From Pseudomonas kribbensis (GTDB lineage Bacteria; Pseudomonadota; Gammaproteobacteria; Pseudomonadales; Pseudomonadaceae): 64,000 bases of DNA. Under the pieces are notes generated by a model. That model had not been told where the DNA came from. It worked only from the letters and a program-made list of their open reading frames with translations, and did not search any database. Made by a program: the position numbers and the translations under genes. Position 1 is the stretch's first letter, and each line of letters opens with the position of its first letter. The stretch spans positions 6,180,501 to 6,244,500 of the forward strand of contig NZ_CP029608.1 of NCBI RefSeq assembly GCF_003352185.1, given 5' to 3'. Positions 8,195-16,484 of the stretch are shown here, in pieces.

Positions 8195-9508
8195 TCAGAC
8201 AAATGCCTCACCGAGATAGAGACGATGCGTCTTCTCGATTTCATCGATCAATCGAGGCGAAACGCCAACGGACCCGGCTATTTCGCGCCAGCGCTTAACC
8301 GCCGCGCAAACCTCCTTGATGATGGCCGGCGCGTCGATGCCCCGGATCTGCCCGGCCACCGCCTCCAGGTCCGCGAGTTCGAAGTTGTCGCGCTTGCCGT
8401 TGATCGTCATCTGGTGGGTAGCCACCCAAAAGCTGCCCGGCTGGTACGACCAGGAAACGTCATAGGCCGGGGAAAGAGACCAGGTGCCTGCCCGATCCAT
8501 CAGGAAGCTGGTGTTTTTGGTGTGGTCATCCTGATTGCGGCCCACCACGTTGAAAACCATGCGGCGGAAGTACTCTACGGCGTCACGGCGCGGCAAACCA
8601 AGAACCCGCATGACCCCGAACGCCTCCTCGTAGGAGTAGCCGCCCGGCTGTTTGTAGTCGGCATGATCCATGGCACACAGAGTGGCCATGTGGATCTTTT
8701 CTCCATCATCGGTACGATCAAAGCGTTTGGTCAGAAAGTGCGCGCGGCCACCCTCTTCCAGCAATTCACACGGACTCATGGTGATGCCGGCAGCTTTGGC
8801 CATGAGCGAATAGGCGTACTCCACGCGGCCGAAGCCTTGCGAGTCGGCCAGGACGTCGGTGTTCTTCGCGACGTCGAACTTCAGCAGCCAGTAGGAAAAC
8901 CCTTTTGGCGCCCTGACTTGCCCCGAGCGGATCTCGCCAGCCGCATTCATCGCGATAACCGCTTTGGCCCGGGCACCGCCAGCGCTGGTACCGACCTGGA
9001 TCAAACGCTTCAGTGCCTCGTCATCGACCTCGGTGTCGTGATGGGCGAGGCGATCGGCCAGGCTTTCCCGTTGCGAGAGCACTTCGCTGGCGAGCTCTAC
9101 CAGCGCATCAATCTGAATTCGTTCGCTGGCATTTACAGAACCGCTGAGAGCGGGCCGGTATTCGAGTCCGCCCATTCCGCGCGAGCCCTGATACAGGACC
9201 CTTTCAACCGGGGTGAACGTCGCTTTGTCACGGCCCTCCTTGGCGAGCCAGGCATCGATCAGTGCGTTACCGAAATCGTCCGGCAGAGAGTCAGCCAGGA
9301 TGGCCGGTAGGCCTTTGTAGGTTTCCCGGTTCAGGCCGGGAAAGGCGTATGTCTGATTGGCGGCCAATGGCATATGGATGGGCGAGATTTCGATACCGGT
9401 CTTGACGAATTCAGGATCGTATTCGAACAAACCCAGCCGGGTGCCCTCATCCCAGAGCAGCCCCCCGACAAACCGCTCGAAGAGATAGACCTTTGCCGTA
9501 ATCACCAA
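8195..9508 (-). CDS. hipA: HipA-family serine/threonine kinase toxin (locus 1)
   Basis: HipA toxins are Ser/Thr kinases that arrest growth; the E. coli enzyme phosphorylates glutamyl-tRNA synthetase. This 437-residue protein has the HipA N-subdomain (VYLFERFVGGLLWDEG, FPGLNRETYKGLPAILADSLPDDFGN). The Gly-rich P-loop GTSAGGARAK spans residues 173-182, with a serine at 175. The catalytic loop RNQDDHTKN is at about 324-332 and the metal-site equivalent SPAYDV at about 346-351. All core kinase residues appear present, so it should be active. It overlaps hipB by 7 bases downstream, the classical antitoxin-first order. The actual target is unknown. Confidence 0.9.
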   Translation of the reverse strand: MVITAKVYLFERFVGGLLWDEGTRLGLFEYDPEFVKTGIEISPIHMPLAANQTYAFPGLNRETYKGLPAILADSLPDDFGNALIDAWLAKEGRDKATFTPVERVLYQGSRGMGGLEYRPALSGSVNASERIQIDALVELASEVLSQRESLADRLAHHDTEVDDEALKRLIQVGTSAGGARAKAVIAMNAAGEIRSGQVRAPKGFSYWLLKFDVAKNTDVLADSQGFGRVEYAYSLMAKAAGITMSPCELLEEGGRAHFLTKRFDRTDDGEKIHMATLCAMDHADYKQPGGYSYEEAFGVMRVLGLPRRDAVEYFRRMVFNVVGRNQDDHTKNTSFLMDRAGTWSLSPAYDVSWSYQPGSFWVATHQMTINGKRDNFELADLEAVAGQIRGIDAPAIIKEVCAAVKRWREIAGSVGVSPRLIDEIEKTHRLYLGEAFV

Positions 9509-9876
9509 TCAACCTCCTTTTTGACTTCGCTGCCGGACACCGGCTCGCCTGCGCTCCCCGCCGAGGCCTTGCCCACCGCCCGTGTGCCGGTTGCCCGCAT
9601 ACGCCGGGTTCCGGCCATCTTGATTACCTGCAACGGGCTCGGTCGAACGGGCTCCACGAGCGAGGCTGCTCTTTCCAGCTCGCCGATGACACGCAGGACG
9701 GCCAGCAGATTCACCAGAGTGCCTTTGCCATGGAGAAGATTGATCAGGGTCTGGCGGCTGATGCCGGCTTCCCTGGCGACATGCTCCTGGCTGAGATTTT
9801 TCTTCAGGCGCAATTCCTGGAGCCGGGCACCAATGGCACTGGCAATCGCATCGTCGGTCATGGCTTGGAGGCGCAT
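9502..9876 (-). CDS. hipB: HipB-type XRE antitoxin (locus 1) with C-terminal tryptophan
   Basis: Antitoxin and autorepressor partner of the HipA at 8195-9508. The 124-residue product has an XRE helix-turn-helix (IGARLQELRLKKNLSQEHVA, REAGISRQTLINLLHGKGT). A basic, flexible tail ends SEVKKEVDW. In E. coli HipB a terminal tryptophan after a disordered tail governs Lon degradation and packs on HipA, so the same ending is notable. I chose the ATG at 9876 (MRLQAMTDD, AGGA 11 bases upstream); a TTG at 9906 or an ATG at 9861 are alternatives. It overlaps hipA by 7 bases, indicating coupled translation. Confidence 0.85.
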   Translation of the reverse strand: MRLQAMTDDAIASAIGARLQELRLKKNLSQEHVAREAGISRQTLINLLHGKGTLVNLLAVLRVIGELERAASLVEPVRPSPLQVIKMAGTRRMRATGTRAVGKASAGSAGEPVSGSEVKKEVDW

Positions 9877-9920
9877 AGTGTCTGAATTCCTGGAGCGAAT
9901 GTGCAAATCACGAAGTGTGT

Positions 9921-9931
9921 GTATTCAATAC
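9921..9931. promoter_or_regulatory. Candidate HipB operator palindrome
   Basis: GTATTCAATAC is a perfect inverted repeat (arms GTATT and AATAC around one C) immediately upstream of hipB. HipB-type antitoxins repress their own operons through palindromes, so this is a plausible site. Only one copy is seen, which weakens the case. Confidence 0.35.
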
Positions 9932-10204
9932 TAGACATTGCAGAAGGATCGACCTGCATGACAGCCAACGCCAATCCTGCGTACGTAAATCTGGTCACTA
10001 ACTGATGAAACGAACCTTATGTCTCAATTCAAAGGCATTGGATTTCAGCAATATCTACGATATGTGCAATATCAACACTGCCTAGATAGCTAGACAATAA
10101 CAAGTATAAAGACTGATAACGTATGCATATCAAGACAAAACAGTTAGATCGACACATGAGTAAAGGCAAGAAGAGAACCTGCGGCCTCGGGATTCTCCAG
10201 ACAC

Positions 10205-10246
10205 AAAAAATGGGCACCCGACCGCAATCGGTGTGCCCATTTTTTA
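10205..10246 (-). terminator. Rho-independent terminator of hupA (bidirectional)
   Basis: Stem TGGGCAC (10211-10217) with GTGCCCA (10233-10239), plus an inner CCGA/TCGG stem. It is flanked by an A-run on the left and a T-run on the right, so it can stop transcription in both directions. Confidence 0.85.
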
Positions 10247-10282
10247 TTACGGCTCTCCCCGCTATTCAGGGATGCGCCGCAA

Positions 10283-10558
10283 TTATGGATTGACGCTGTC
10301 TTTCAACGACTTGCCCGGCTTGAACGCAACAGTGTTGCTGGCCTTGATTTTGACGGGTTCACCGGTTTGCGGGTTTTTACCGGTGCGGGCACCGCGATGG
10401 CGTTGCAGGAAGGTGCCGAAGCCGACGAGCGTGACGCTGTCCTTGCGGTGCAGGGCGCCGGTGATTTCTTCGAGAACGGCGTTGAGAACGCGGTTGGCCT
10501 GCTCTTTGGTCAGATCCGCTTTTTCAGCGATTGCAGCGGCGAGTTCTGGTTTACGCAT
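10283..10558 (-). CDS. hupA: HU-family nucleoid DNA-binding protein
   Basis: A 91-residue histone-like protein that bends DNA non-specifically as a dimer. The sequence MRKPELAAAIAEKADLTKEQ is followed by VTLVGFGTFLQRHRGARTGK and NPQTGEPVKIKA, the beta-arm signature of HU, and ends FKPGKSLKDSVN. Length and motifs match bacterial HU. AAGGGG precedes the ATG at 10558. In P. aeruginosa an HU gene occupies the same place next to rubredoxin reductase, which supports the hupA name. Confidence 0.92.
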   Translation of the reverse strand: MRKPELAAAIAEKADLTKEQANRVLNAVLEEITGALHRKDSVTLVGFGTFLQRHRGARTGKNPQTGEPVKIKASNTVAFKPGKSLKDSVNP

Positions 10559-10750
10559 TAGTGAAGCCCCTTTGAGTCGGTTTTTTGTTGTTATGTCCGT
10601 GCTGCTCTCGTTGGAACAGCGCCCAAGGCGCCGCAGGCTCTACTCTGCGGCAGACGGGAGTGAGAATGGCACGCGGATAAGGGCGGCGCCAGTCTCCCCG
10701 CGACCTTTGTGGGGGCAAAAGCGGGGTGATTCCGACAGAACGACCAGTAT

Positions 10751-11899
10751 TTACGCCAGCAAGGCCGGAAGCTGTTTGTTCAGCGCGAGTTTTTCCATCA
10801 CCGCCGCGCCGGTCAGGGCGTAACCGAGCAATTGCCCTTGCGCGTCGTGACATAGCGCCTTGACATCGGCGCCCTGCCCTTCGACGGTCCAGACGCCTTC
10901 GCGGCCCCGTGGCGGCGGCGAAACCACCAACGGGCAGACCGGGGTTTTCACGGTGATCGGCATCGGTCCGTAGTTCACCACGGTCGGGTTGCCGGCCAGG
11001 GTCTGTGCCAGCGCTCGCGCACAACTCATGAGGGGCATGACGTACAGAAGATTCAGCCCGTCGACCTCGGCGCAGTCGCCCAGGGCGTAAATATTGGCGT
11101 GAGAGGTTTGCAGATGGCGGTCGACCACCACGCCACGGTTGGTCTGGATGCCGGCAGCCGCTGCCAGATCGATCCGTGGGCGCAGGCCAATGGCCGACAC
11201 CACCACATCGCACGAAATCACCTGACCATCGGAGAGGTGTGCTTCCAGTCCATCCGCGACTTTCTGCAAACGGGTCAGCACCGGGCCGAGGTGGAAGCGC
11301 GCGCCAAGGCTTTCCAGCCCGGCCTGCACCGCTGCGGCAGCGGACGGATGCAACAGGGTCGGCATCACCTGCTCGCACGGCGCAACCAGTTGCACTTCGT
11401 AGCCGCCGAGGATCAGGTCGTTGGCGAACTCACAGCCGATCAGACCTGCGCCGAGCAGCAACACCCGACGCTTGCCCGCCGCTGCCGCGCGAAAACGTGC
11501 GTAGTCTTCGAGATCGTTGATCGGGAACACCAGATCCCCGCCATCGCCTTCGATCGGCACGCGCACGGTTTCGGCGCCCCAGGCGAGGATCAGGTCGCGA
11601 TAACTCACCGCTTCCTCGCCGATCCACAGGCGCTTGTGGCCCGGGTCGATGCCGCTGATGCGGGTGTGGGTGCGGATCTCGGCCTTCAACTGCTCGGCCA
11701 TGGCGCCCGGTTCGGCCATGCTCAGGCCGTCGGCGTCCTTGTTCTTGCCGAAGCCGGTGGAGAGCATCGGCTTGGAGTAGGAACGACCGTCATCGGCGGT
11801 AATCAGCAGCAGCGGGGTTTCGCCATCGAGTTTGCGAAACTCGCGGGCCAGGTTGTAACCCGCAAGCCCGGTGCCAACGATTACGACAGGTGCGCTCAT
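10751..11899 (-). CDS. Rubredoxin-NAD(+) reductase
   Basis: FAD flavoprotein (382 residues) that passes electrons from NADH to rubredoxin, supporting alkane hydroxylases or oxidative-stress responses. It has an N-terminal FAD Rossmann motif ([17 protein letters not shown]), a central NAD motif ([18 protein letters not shown]) and the late FAD-binding segment [12 protein letters not shown]. The length is typical of rubredoxin reductases of the AlkT/RubB type. The rubredoxin gene lies 21 bases upstream in the same direction, so the electron-transfer pair is one operon. Confidence 0.9.
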   Translation of the reverse strand: MSAPVVIVGTGLAGYNLAREFRKLDGETPLLLITADDGRSYSKPMLSTGFGKNKDADGLSMAEPGAMAEQLKAEIRTHTRISGIDPGHKRLWIGEEAVSYRDLILAWGAETVRVPIEGDGGDLVFPINDLEDYARFRAAAAGKRRVLLLGAGLIGCEFANDLILGGYEVQLVAPCEQVMPTLLHPSAAAAVQAGLESLGARFHLGPVLTRLQKVADGLEAHLSDGQVISCDVVVSAIGLRPRIDLAAAAGIQTNRGVVVDRHLQTSHANIYALGDCAEVDGLNLLYVMPLMSCARALAQTLAGNPTVVNYGPMPITVKTPVCPLVVSPPPRGREGVWTVEGQGADVKALCHDAQGQLLGYALTGAAVMEKLALNKQLPALLA

Positions 11900-11920
11900 G
11901 CCCTACTCCTCAGTGTTTTC

Positions 11921-12088
11921 TCAGTTGATTTCGATCATTTCGAAGTCCATCTTGCCGACGCCGCAGTCCGGGCACAGCCAGTCTTCCGGCACGTCCTGCC
12001 ACAGGGTGCCCGGCGCAATGCCGTCATCCGGCCAGCCGTCGGCTTCGTTATAGATCAGGCCGCAGACCACACATTGCCACTTTTTCAT
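11921..12088 (-). CDS. Rubredoxin
   Basis: A 55-residue iron protein that carries single electrons from the adjacent rubredoxin reductase. The frame reads [20 protein letters not shown], then [20 protein letters not shown], then [15 protein letters not shown]. Two CxxCG knuckles (CVVCG, CPDCG) bind the single Fe. A GAGGAAGT ribosome site precedes the ATG at 12088. P. aeruginosa has two rubredoxin genes at this place; here only one is present. Confidence 0.93.
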   Translation of the reverse strand: MKKWQCVVCGLIYNEADGWPDDGIAPGTLWQDVPEDWLCPDCGVGKMDFEMIEIN

Positions 12089-12287
12089 TCAGGTACTTCC
12101 TCAGGATTCAGGCTTTAGCCGGCGCGGACGGTCGATGGTGCAGCACTGCCATCCGGCTCAGGGCGTTTTGTACTGATGGTACCGGCCAGATGCAAGCCTG
12201 TTCGGCGCAATGGCGGCCCGGATCAATCAAATTCGCGGTGCGCCATGGTAAGCTCGCCGCCTCATTTGCTGCCAATAATGACTCATT

Positions 12288-12839
12288 GTGCAACTCAAAA
12301 ACGCCCCGTTGTGGCGCCTGCAAAGCCACCTGACACCCCTCCCCGACACGTCCACGCTCGACTGGCTGTTCGACGAAGGCTCCCTGACCCGCCGCCTGAC
12401 CCGCCTGTCCGATGACGGCTTCAGCGTCACGCCGCTGTTCGAAGGCTGGCAGACCCTGCGCGACGACGAGTGCGCGGCGCTGGACCTGGCCGAAGGCAGC
12501 GAAGGCTGGGTGCGCGAGGTGTATTTGCGCGGTCATGGCGAGGCCTGGGTGTTCGCCCGCAGCGTGGCGTCGCGCAGTGCCTTGCAGGGCGACGGCTTGC
12601 ATATGGATGAACTGGGCAGCCGCTCGCTGGGCGAACTGCTGTTCTGCGATCACGCGTTTCAGCGCCGCGCCATTGAAGTCTGCCATTACCCGGAACACTG
12701 GCTGCCCGAGGACTCTCGGGCCAACGGTCTGTGGGGCCGTCGTTCGCGTTTCGACCGTGGTGCATTGAGCGTACTGGTGGCGGAGATTTTCCTGCCTACG
12801 CTGTGGGAAGCCGTCCGCGCCCGTCCGGAGAACTGCTGA
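12288..12839 (+). CDS. ubiC: Chorismate--pyruvate lyase
   Basis: Converts chorismate to 4-hydroxybenzoate and pyruvate, the first committed step of ubiquinone synthesis. The 183-residue protein shows the UbiC features [50 protein letters not shown] and [20 protein letters not shown]. The start is GTG at 12288; a nearby ATG at 12279 is out of frame. Its TGA overlaps the ATG of ubiA, so the two steps of the pathway are translationally coupled. Confidence 0.92.
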   Translation: MQLKNAPLWRLQSHLTPLPDTSTLDWLFDEGSLTRRLTRLSDDGFSVTPLFEGWQTLRDDECAALDLAEGSEGWVREVYLRGHGEAWVFARSVASRSALQGDGLHMDELGSRSLGELLFCDHAFQRRAIEVCHYPEHWLPEDSRANGLWGRRSRFDRGALSVLVAEIFLPTLWEAVRARPENC

Positions 12840-13729
12840 TGTATCAAAGCCTGCTCAAATCCCTGAATCGCCTGAACCCGCGCGCCTGGGACTTCATCCA
12901 GCTGACCCGCATGGACAAGCCGATCGGCATCTACCTGCTGCTGTGGCCGACGCTCTGGGCGCTGTGGATTGCCGGCAAAGGTTCGCCGTCGCTGGCCAAC
13001 GTCGTGATTTTCGTCCTCGGCGTGGTGCTGACCCGTGCCGGCGGCTGCGTGATCAACGACTGGGCCGACCGCAAGGTCGACGGCCATGTAAAGCGCACCG
13101 CCGAACGCCCGCTGGCCGCCGGGCGGATCAGCTCGAAAGAGGCGCTGGTGTTCTTCGCCCTGCTGATGGGCGTAAGTTTCCTGCTGGTGCTGTGCACCAA
13201 CGCCGCGACGATCTGGCTGTCGCTGGGCGGTCTGGCGCTGGCGTTCACCTATCCGTTCATGAAGCGCTACACCTATTACCCGCAGGTGGTGCTGGGGGCG
13301 GCGTTTTCCTGGGGCATGCCAATGGCGTTCACCGCCGAGACCGGTGAGCTGCCGGCGACGGCCTGGCTGCTGTGGATCGCCAATCTGCTGTGGACCGTGG
13401 GCTACGACACTTATTACGCGATGACCGACCGCGACGATGACCTGAAGATCGGCGTGAAATCCACGGCGATCCTGTTCGGCGAGGCGGACCGGGTGATCAT
13501 CCTGACCCTGCAGGCGCTGTCACTGGGCTGCCTGTTGCTGGCCGGGTCGAAGTTCGAGTTGGGGACGTGGTTCCACCTCGGCCTGCTGGTGGCTGCCGGG
13601 TGCTATGCGTGGGAGTTCTGGTACACCCGCGACCGGGACCGGATGCGCTGCTTCAAGGCGTTCCTGCACAACCATTGGGCCGGTCTGGCGATTTTTGTCG
13701 GGATCGTGCTGGATTACGCGTTGCACTGA
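12839..13729 (+). CDS. ubiA: 4-hydroxybenzoate polyprenyltransferase
   Basis: Inner-membrane prenyltransferase that attaches the polyprenyl tail to 4-hydroxybenzoate, using the product of UbiC. The 296-residue protein has multiple membrane helices. Both Asp-rich Mg2+/prenyl-diphosphate motifs are visible: [20 protein letters not shown] and [20 protein letters not shown]. The N-terminus [19 protein letters not shown] and [20 protein letters not shown] are typical. The start at 12839 uses TGATG overlap with ubiC. A terminator follows at 13737-13768. Confidence 0.95.
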   Translation: MYQSLLKSLNRLNPRAWDFIQLTRMDKPIGIYLLLWPTLWALWIAGKGSPSLANVVIFVLGVVLTRAGGCVINDWADRKVDGHVKRTAERPLAAGRISSKEALVFFALLMGVSFLLVLCTNAATIWLSLGGLALAFTYPFMKRYTYYPQVVLGAAFSWGMPMAFTAETGELPATAWLLWIANLLWTVGYDTYYAMTDRDDDLKIGVKSTAILFGEADRVIILTLQALSLGCLLLAGSKFELGTWFHLGLLVAAGCYAWEFWYTRDRDRMRCFKAFLHNHWAGLAIFVGIVLDYALH

Positions 13730-13736
13730 CGTTTGA

Positions 13737-13768
13737 AAAAGATCGCAGCCATCAGGCTGCGATCTTTT
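13737..13768 (+). terminator. Rho-independent terminator after ubiA (bidirectional)
   Basis: Stem AAAAGATCGCAGCC (13737-13750), loop ATCA, complementary GGCTGCGATCTTTT (13755-13768). It can serve the converging gene at 13794 as well. The same GATCGCAGCC-type stem recurs at 30101-30120. Confidence 0.85.
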
Positions 13769-13793
13769 AACGGTTCAAATCAATCGACGTGGA

Positions 13794-14171
13794 TCAGTGC
13801 TTCGGCATATGCCACATATCTTTGAAGCCTTCGCCCTTCATGTCTCCAGGCTTTTCATCCTTCATAAACGTATAGAGCGGCTTGCCGTCGTAAGACCATT
13901 GCATCATGCCGTCATCACGCTTGATCGGCATGAATTTGCCTTCGGCCTTGGCACCTGCGGGAGCCATCATTGGTGGCCACATCTTGGCGCATTCACCGTT
14001 ACACATCGATTTGCCGCCCATGTCCTTGTCGAACGTGTAGACAGTCATGCCTTTATGATCGGTCATCATGCCATCTTTCATCATTACCGGGTCGGCAGCG
14101 AATGCCATGGCAGGCAGAGCAACGGCAGCAGCCATCAGCAGAGCTTTAAAGGAAGCAGTCATTTGAGTCAT
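13794..14171 (-). CDS. Methionine-rich secreted repeat protein (COG4315-like lipoprotein-repeat family)
   Basis: A 125-residue periplasmic or surface protein of unknown function. A cleavable signal peptide (ALLMAAAVALPAMAFA) precedes DPVMMKDGMMTDHKGMTVYT and FDKDMGGKSMCNGECAKMWPPM. The repeats with YTFDKD and YTFMKDEKPGDM match the Y-x4-D secreted repeat family, and two Cys sit in CNGEC. Methionine and lysine are abundant, which could suggest metal contact, but that is speculation. AGAAGG sits upstream of the ATG at 14171. It diverges from phoB across a 151-base gap containing a Pho box. Confidence 0.75.
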   Translation of the reverse strand: MTQMTASFKALLMAAAVALPAMAFAADPVMMKDGMMTDHKGMTVYTFDKDMGGKSMCNGECAKMWPPMMAPAGAKAEGKFMPIKRDDGMMQWSYDGKPLYTFMKDEKPGDMKGEGFKDMWHMPKH

Positions 14172-14251
14172 GGAAACCTTCTTTTGTGGTTGTCAGGATT
14201 CGGACTTAGAGCTTAGTTCAGGATTTGCACAATCGCCGCCGGACTAAAATA

Positions 14252-14269
14252 CTGTCACACGACTGCAAT
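14252..14269 (+). promoter_or_regulatory. Pho box upstream of phoB
   Basis: CTGTCAC-ACGA-CTGCAAT: two 7-base half-sites 11 bases apart that match the PhoB consensus CTGTCAT-N4-CTGTCAT closely. It lies 53 bases before the phoB ATG and indicates autoregulation of phoBR under phosphate limitation. Confidence 0.8.
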
Positions 14270-14322
14270 AATTCCGTTATCTAATGCGGCGCAAGACAGT
14301 TAAATGACAAGAGGATTAAGGC

Positions 14323-15012
14323 ATGGTTGGCAGGAGCATTCTGATCGTCGACGACGAAGCGCCCATTCGCGAAATGATCGCCGTTGCGTTGGAAATGGCC
14401 GGCTATGACTGCCTCGAGGCAGAGAACTCGCAGCAGGCGCACGCCATTATCGTCGACCGCAAGCCGGACCTGATCCTGCTCGACTGGATGCTGCCCGGCA
14501 CCTCCGGCATCGAGCTGGCCCGCCGCCTCAAGCGTGACGAGCTGACCGGGGACATCCCGATCATCATGCTCACCGCCAAGGGCGAAGAGGACAACAAGAT
14601 CCAGGGTCTGGAAGTCGGCGCCGACGACTACATCACCAAACCGTTTTCCCCACGCGAACTGGTGGCACGCCTGAAGGCTGTGCTGCGCCGCGCCGGCCCG
14701 ACCGATGGCGAAGCGCCGATCGAAGTCGGCGGCCTGCTGCTCGACCCGATCAGCCACCGCGTGACCATCGATGGCCGTCCGGCCGAGATGGGCCCGACCG
14801 AATACCGTCTGCTGCAATTCTTCATGACCCACCAGGAACGCGCCTACACCCGTGGCCAGTTGCTGGATCAGGTCTGGGGCGGCAACGTCTATGTTGAAGA
14901 GCGCACCGTCGACGTGCACATCCGGCGCCTGCGCAAGGCCCTCGGCGACGCCTACGAAAATCTGGTACAAACCGTGCGCGGCACCGGCTATCGGTTCTCC
15001 ACCAAGGCCTGA
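14323..15012 (+). CDS. phoB: Phosphate regulon response regulator PhoB
   Basis: DNA-binding response regulator (229 residues) that activates phosphate-starvation genes when phosphorylated by PhoR. The receiver domain (1 to about 120) has the acidic pair in [12 protein letters not shown], the phosphoacceptor Asp54 in LLDWMLPG and the conserved K in [12 protein letters not shown]. The winged-helix domain (about 130-229) carries [18 protein letters not shown] and [20 protein letters not shown]. The Pho box at 14252-14269 predicts autoregulation, and Pho boxes before pstC and pstS are its likely targets. phoR follows after 38 bases. Confidence 0.97.
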   Translation: MVGRSILIVDDEAPIREMIAVALEMAGYDCLEAENSQQAHAIIVDRKPDLILLDWMLPGTSGIELARRLKRDELTGDIPIIMLTAKGEEDNKIQGLEVGADDYITKPFSPRELVARLKAVLRRAGPTDGEAPIEVGGLLLDPISHRVTIDGRPAEMGPTEYRLLQFFMTHQERAYTRGQLLDQVWGGNVYVEERTVDVHIRRLRKALGDAYENLVQTVRGTGYRFSTKA

Positions 15013-15050
15013 GCCGACCGCCAGACTCGCTGACAAGGACCGTATTTCCC

Positions 15051-16373
15051 GTGAATCAAAACTGGCATGGCACCCTGATTCGCCACATGCTGTTGCTGGT
15101 CACCGGCTGCCTGGTGATCGGCCTGATCACCGGCTACTACGGCTGGAGCCTCGCGGCGGGACTGGGCCTGTACCTGGCCTGGACGCTCAAGCAACTGCTG
15201 CGCCTGCACGAATGGCTGCGCCTGCACCAACCCGATGAAGCACCGCCCGACGGCTACGGCCTGTGGGGTGAAGTGTTCGACAGCATCTACCACCTGCAAC
15301 GCCGCGACCAACGGGTGCGCGGACGCCTGCAAGCGGTGATCGACCGCGTTCAGGAGTCCACCGCCGCGCTGAAAGATGCGGTGATCATGCTCGACAGCGA
15401 CGGCAACCTGGAATGGTGGAACCGCGCCGCCGAAACCCTGCTCGGCCTCAAGACCCCGCAAGACAGCGGCCAGCCAGTGACCAACCTGGTCCGCCATCCG
15501 CGCTTCAAGGAATACTTCGAGCAGGAAAACTACGCCGAGCCGCTGGAAATCCCCTCGCCGACCAACGACCGCGTGCGCATCCAGATGTACCTCACGCGCT
15601 ACGGCAACAACGAACACTTGATGCTGGTGCGCGACGTCACGCGCATCCATCAGCTGGAACAGATGCGCAAGGACTTCATCGCCAACGTCTCCCATGAGCT
15701 GCGCACCCCGCTGACGGTGATCTGCGGCTACCTGGAAACCCTGCTCGACAACGTCGAGGAAGTGAACCCGCGCTGGAGCCGCGCCCTGCAGCAGATGCAA
15801 CAACAGGGCGGGCGCATGCAGACCCTGCTCAACGACTTGCTGCTGCTGGCCAAACTGGAAGCCACCGATTACCCGTCGGACAACCAGCCCGTGCACATTG
15901 ACACCCTGTTGCAGTCGATCAAGAGCGATGCACAGCAGCTGTCGGGCTCGAAGAATCAGAAAATCACCCTGGAAGCCGACGCCAGCATCCTGCTCAAGGG
16001 CAGCGAGGCGGAACTGCGCAGCGCGTTTTCCAACCTGGTGTTCAACGCCGTCAAATACACCCCGGCCGAAGGCAATATCCGCATCCGCTGGTGGGGCGAC
16101 GATCAGGGCGCGCACCTGAGCGTGCAGGATTCCGGGATCGGCATCGACAGCAAACACCTGCCGCGCCTGACCGAACGCTTCTATCGCGTCGACTCCAGCC
16201 GCAACTCCAACACCGGCGGTACGGGCCTGGGCCTGGCCATCGTCAAACACGTGTTGCTGCGCCATCGCGCCCGAATGGAGATCAGCAGCGTGCCCGGCCA
16301 CGGCAGCACGTTCACCTGCCATTTCGCCCCGGCGCAGGTCGCCCAGGCACGGCTCATCAGCGCCGCTGAGTAA
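15051..16373 (+). CDS. phoR: Phosphate regulon sensor histidine kinase PhoR
   Basis: Membrane kinase that phosphorylates PhoB at low phosphate and is kept inactive through PhoU and the Pst transporter. The 440-residue protein has an N-terminal membrane anchor (MLLLVTGCLVIGLITGYYGW) and a PAS domain (DAVIMLDSDGNLEWWNRAAE). The H-box has His215 in NVSHELRTPLTVICGYLETL. The ATPase has an N-box (LRSAFSNLVFNAVKYTPAEG), DSGIGI and GGTGLGLAIVKHV. The start is GTG at 15051. It forms an operon with phoB and ends at a terminator. Confidence 0.96.
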   Translation: MNQNWHGTLIRHMLLLVTGCLVIGLITGYYGWSLAAGLGLYLAWTLKQLLRLHEWLRLHQPDEAPPDGYGLWGEVFDSIYHLQRRDQRVRGRLQAVIDRVQESTAALKDAVIMLDSDGNLEWWNRAAETLLGLKTPQDSGQPVTNLVRHPRFKEYFEQENYAEPLEIPSPTNDRVRIQMYLTRYGNNEHLMLVRDVTRIHQLEQMRKDFIANVSHELRTPLTVICGYLETLLDNVEEVNPRWSRALQQMQQQGGRMQTLLNDLLLLAKLEATDYPSDNQPVHIDTLLQSIKSDAQQLSGSKNQKITLEADASILLKGSEAELRSAFSNLVFNAVKYTPAEGNIRIRWWGDDQGAHLSVQDSGIGIDSKHLPRLTERFYRVDSSRNSNTGGTGLGLAIVKHVLLRHRARMEISSVPGHGSTFTCHFAPAQVAQARLISAAE

Positions 16374-16419
16374 TGCCGGACTAGGCAATCGCCAGGTCAG
16401 CCGCTACATTGGCTGACTT

Positions 16420-16447
16420 GCGCCTGCCTTTCAGGCGCGATTTTTTC
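16420..16447 (+). terminator. Rho-independent terminator after phoR
   Basis: Stem GCGCCTG (16420-16426), loop CCTTT, CAGGCGC (16432-16438), then GATTTTTTC. It separates phoBR from the CNNM/CBS gene at 16485. Confidence 0.85.
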
Positions 16448-16484
16448 TCCCTTACGAATCACACGGAACCCGCAAAACTCCATC

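Larger units (their letters stand above)
9877..10282. other. AT-rich intergenic region between hipB and hupA
   Basis: This region contains the hipB promoter and, at its right end, the hupA terminator. The middle (about 9930-10190) is visibly richer in A and T than everything around it and has no convincing gene. An 11-base palindrome GTATTCAATAC at 9921-9931, 45 bases upstream of the hipB start, is a candidate autoregulatory operator or overlaps a -10 element. Confidence 0.55.
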
